Assembly (NCBI GenBank): GCA_963712825.1 | Contig: CAVQJP010000024.1 | Location: 62,001 to 126,000, forward strand | Source of the DNA: AP-15 sp963712825 | Lineage (GTDB): Bacteria; Pseudomonadota; Alphaproteobacteria; ATCC43930; CGMCC-115725 | DNA length: 64,000 nucleotides | Direction: 5' to 3' | Part shown: positions 62,057 through 64,000 of the stretch, piece after piece | Numbering within the stretch: position 1 is the first letter of the stretch | How the letters are laid out: each line of letters starts with the position of its first letter | Made by a program: the position numbers and the translations under genes | Notes under the pieces: model-generated | Seen by the model: only the letters and a program-made list of their open reading frames with translations | Database searches by the model: none | What the model was told of the DNA's origin: nothing

Positions 62057-62779
62057 ATGCGTTACCAGTTTTATTACTGGGCCGGGATTCAGGGCCGCGG
62101 CGAGTTTGTGCGCCTGGCGCTCGAGGAGGCCGGCGCCGATTACGTCGATGTCGCCCGCCAGCCCGGTGGCGAAACCGAGATGACGCGGCTGATGGCGGGC
62201 GCGGAGGCGGGCCGCCCGGCTTTCGCTCCGCCGTTTCTGAAGGCTGGAGATGTGCTGGTCGGCCAGACCGCCAACATCTTGCTCTATCTCGGCACGCATC
62301 ATGACCTGGCGCCGAAAGACGAAGCCGGGCGGCTGTGGGCGCACCAGCTGCAATTGACGATCGCCGATCTTGTCGACGAGGTCCACGACACCCATCACCC
62401 GATCGCCAGCAGCCTCTACTACGAGGACCAGCGGGCCGAGGCCGCAGCCCGCAGCGCTGACTTCCGCCGCGCGCGGATGCCGAAATATCTCGGCTATTTC
62501 GAAAACGTGCTGGCGGGCAATCCATCCGGCGGCGGTCATCTGATCGGGACCGAGCCGACTTATCCCGAGCTGTCGCTGTTTCAGGTCGTGGCCGGGCTGC
62601 GCTATGCCTTTCCGGTGCGGATGGCCGCACTCGAACCGCAATACCCGCGAGTCATCGCACTGCACGACCGGGTCGCCGCCCGCCCGCGCATCGCCGCATA
62701 TCTCGCCTCCGACCGCCGCATCGCGTTCAACGAGCACGGCGTCTTCCGCCATTACCCCGAGCTCGACGGCCAGGATTAA
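62057..62779 (+). CDS. Glutathione S-transferase family protein
   Basis: From ATG 62057 this is 240 aa. It starts with a thioredoxin-like half (YYWAGIQGRGEFVRLALEEAG in parts; FAPPFLKAGDVLVGQTANILLYLG with the Pro and QT/AN glutathione contacts) and an all-helical C-terminal half (DLVDEVHDTHHPI; YPELSLFQVVAGL). The Tyr-rich start and RGEFVRLALEE resemble the sigma/alpha-like group. It would conjugate glutathione to electrophiles; the substrate is unknown. Confidence 0.87.
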   Translation: MRYQFYYWAGIQGRGEFVRLALEEAGADYVDVARQPGGETEMTRLMAGAEAGRPAFAPPFLKAGDVLVGQTANILLYLGTHHDLAPKDEAGRLWAHQLQLTIADLVDEVHDTHHPIASSLYYEDQRAEAAARSADFRRARMPKYLGYFENVLAGNPSGGGHLIGTEPTYPELSLFQVVAGLRYAFPVRMAALEPQYPRVIALHDRVAARPRIAAYLASDRRIAFNEHGVFRHYPELDGQD

Positions 62780-62801
62780 AGGTGTTTCTGACCGGGTCGC
62801 A

Positions 62802-62893
62802 CCCCCTCACCCAGCTCCGGGTAGGGCTCGGCTGCGCCTCACCGACCCTTCACAACCCTCTCCCCCAGTGGGGGAGAGGGAAGGGTGAGGGGG
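62802..62893. repeat. Palindromic intergenic repeat with nested hairpins
   Basis: CCCCCTCACCC (62802-62812) and GGGTGAGGGGG (62883-62893) are exact inverse copies. Within them CCCTCTCCCCC-AGT-GGGGGAGAGGG (62856-62880) is a perfect 11-bp hairpin. It is a dispersed-repeat type element between two convergent operons and may also act as a terminator. Confidence 0.75.
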
Positions 62894-62930
62894 CCGCTCG
62901 TTTTTCGGGGCGATTTGCCCGAACCTCGCT

Positions 62931-63746
62931 TTAGCCGCTGCGGCGCTCCTGCCGCGCCATCACGCGGAAGGCGAGCGCCACCAGGACGAACACAACGGCG
63001 AGGAACAATGTCGCGAGCGCGTTGACCTCGGGGCTGACGCCGAGGCGCACGCTCGAAAACACCGCCATCGGCAGGGTCGTCGCCGACGGGCCGGTCACAA
63101 AGCTGGCGACGACGAGATCGTCGAGCGACAAGGTGAACGCCAAGAGCCAGCCCGAGACCAGCGCCGGGCGGATACCGGGGAGGGTCACGCGCGCCAAGAC
63201 GACCCAGGGCCGCGCGCCCAAATCGAGGGCGGCTTCCTCGAGCGAGCGGTCAAACCCGGCAAGCTGGGCGCGGACCAGCACCGCGACAAACGACGCGCCA
63301 AACGTCGCATGCGCGATCGTGATCGTCATGACGCCGCGGCCCGCGGGCCAGCCGGTCAGCCCGGCGAGCGCGACAAAGAACAGCAAGAGCGACAGGCCGA
63401 GGATGATCTCGGGCACGACCAGCGGCGCCAGCACCGCGAAGCCGAACAGCCGGCGTCCGGGAAACCGGGTGAAGCGCGCCAGCGCAAATCCGGCCGACGT
63501 GCCCAGCGCCAATGCCAGGCTCGCCGCCATCGCCGCGACTTCGAGGCTGGTCGCCGCCGCGTTGCGAAACTGGCCGTCGGTCAGGAGCACGCCGTACCAG
63601 CGGGTCGAAAACCCGGCCCATACCGCGACCAGCCGCGACGCGTTGAACGAATAGACGATCAGGAGCGCGATCGGCACATAGAGAAACGCGAACCCCAGCA
63701 GCAGGGTCGCGGTGCGGAACGCGACCGTGCCGCGCGGCCGGGTCAT
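62931..63746 (-). CDS. ABC transporter permease, PotC type
   Basis: From ATG 63746 this is 271 aa with six membrane helices. It has the PotC-like start FLYVPIALLIVYSFNASR and the EAA coupling loop SLEEAALDLGARPWVVLARVTLPGI in parts. FTLSLDDLVVASFVTGP matches polyamine-type permeases (usually SLDD). The ATG overlaps the stop of the upstream permease gene (ATGA). The transported solute is probably spermidine/putrescine or a similar compound. Confidence 0.9.
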   Translation of the reverse strand: MTRPRGTVAFRTATLLLGFAFLYVPIALLIVYSFNASRLVAVWAGFSTRWYGVLLTDGQFRNAAATSLEVAAMAASLALALGTSAGFALARFTRFPGRRLFGFAVLAPLVVPEIILGLSLLLFFVALAGLTGWPAGRGVMTITIAHATFGASFVAVLVRAQLAGFDRSLEEAALDLGARPWVVLARVTLPGIRPALVSGWLLAFTLSLDDLVVASFVTGPSATTLPMAVFSSVRLGVSPEVNALATLFLAVVFVLVALAFRVMARQERRSG

Positions 63747-64000
63747 GCCGCCGGCTCGCGGTCGAGCAGCCGCTGGGCGGCGAGGATCGGCGCCGCAAGC
63801 GCCGCGATCAGCACGACCGCGACCGCCGAAGCGACCGGCCAGTCGTGGTTCTCGAAGAACTCGTCCCACAACACCTTGCCGATCATCAGGGTATTGGGGC
63901 CGCCGAGCAGGTCGGGAATGACGAATTCGCCGACCGCCGGCACCAACACCAGAAAACAGCCGGCGGCGACGCCCGGCAACGACAAGGGCAGGGTCACGCC
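63743..64000 (-). CDS. ABC transporter permease, PotB type (N-terminal part beyond the right edge)
   Basis: Only the last 85 or so codons lie in the window; the frame is open to the edge. It begins LPLSLPGVAAGCFLVLVPAVGEFVIPDLLGG in parts, the end of the PotB coupling loop and the conserved helix after it, and finishes with a helix before EPAA. It is coupled to the PotC-type gene through ATGA. ATP-binding and binding-protein genes should lie further right. Confidence 0.87.
   Translation of the reverse strand, partial: GVTLPLSLPGVAAGCFLVLVPAVGEFVIPDLLGGPNTLMIGKVLWDEFFENHDWPVASAVAVVLIAALAAPILAAQRLLDREPAA

Overview
The window looks like chromosome of a high-GC alphaproteobacterium (about two thirds GC by eye, not counted). 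The genus cannot be named from the sequence. Support comes from an MlaC/HpnM-type protein, a class II DAHP synthase, a urtABCDE operon, an HcnABC/opine-oxidase-like flavoprotein set, Co-type nitrile hydratase, and dispersed intergenic palindromes of a kind common in that class. No rRNA, tRNA or CRISPR array was seen.

Layout. 1-4.2 kb: two divergent secreted proteins (one a metzincin-like protein lacking its catalytic Glu), a sterol-desaturase-family hydroxylase and an MlaC-like protein. 4.5-14.1 kb: Na+/H+ antiporter, FtsH, small hypotheticals, a three-gene FAD/[2Fe-2S] dehydrogenase operon, a split TerB/J-domain chaperone, a frameshifted amidase and a SnoaL-like protein. 14.4-20 kb: complete urea ABC transporter urtABCDE. 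20-21.6 kb: divergent OmpR-type regulator and ECF sigma factor. 21.6-31.2 kb: a peptide ABC transporter operon with three tandem paralogous binding proteins. 31.4-34.5 kb: tandem duplicated MFS transporters. 34.7-37.5 kb: nicotinate phosphoribosyltransferase and class II DAHP synthase, the latter behind a leader peptide rich in Phe/Trp/Tyr and a terminator hairpin, read here as an attenuator.

37.55-41.63 kb is the most striking part. It is a 4,075-bp IS1-family element with perfect 20-bp terminal inverted repeats and an 8-bp target duplication. Besides its DDE transposase it carries two cargo units: a leftward one (81-aa basic protein, 235-aa unknown, XRE-ImmA/IrrE metallopeptidase) and a rightward one (84-aa unknown overlapping a dCTP-deaminase-like gene). 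The cargo resembles anti-phage or toxin-antitoxin modules. The element sits about 46 bp upstream of the DAHP synthase leader peptide.

41.6-44.9 kb is a gene graveyard: doc toxin, alpha/beta hydrolase, TPR regulator, trbE and trbJ fragments, the last two left from a conjugative element. 44.9-48.8 kb: amidohydrolase divergent from nitrile hydratase A-B-activator, then vapBC. 49-53.2 kb: MFS transporter, TerC-like protein, MarR-GNAT fusion with a palindromic operator, radical SAM protein and a small secreted protein. 53.4-56.5 kb: URC1-URC4-UPRT, the URC uracil-catabolism set. 56.5-61.3 kb: phosphoesterase, Spy/CpxP-like protein, anti-sigma and ECF sigma, the sigma gene overlapping class I fumarase. 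61.4-64 kb: a duplicated ferredoxin-fold protein, a glutathione transferase, and polyamine-type ABC permeases running off the right edge.

Several sets point to scavenging of organic nitrogen: urea uptake, peptide uptake, nitrile hydration, uracil catabolism and polyamine-type uptake. That link is inference from gene content.
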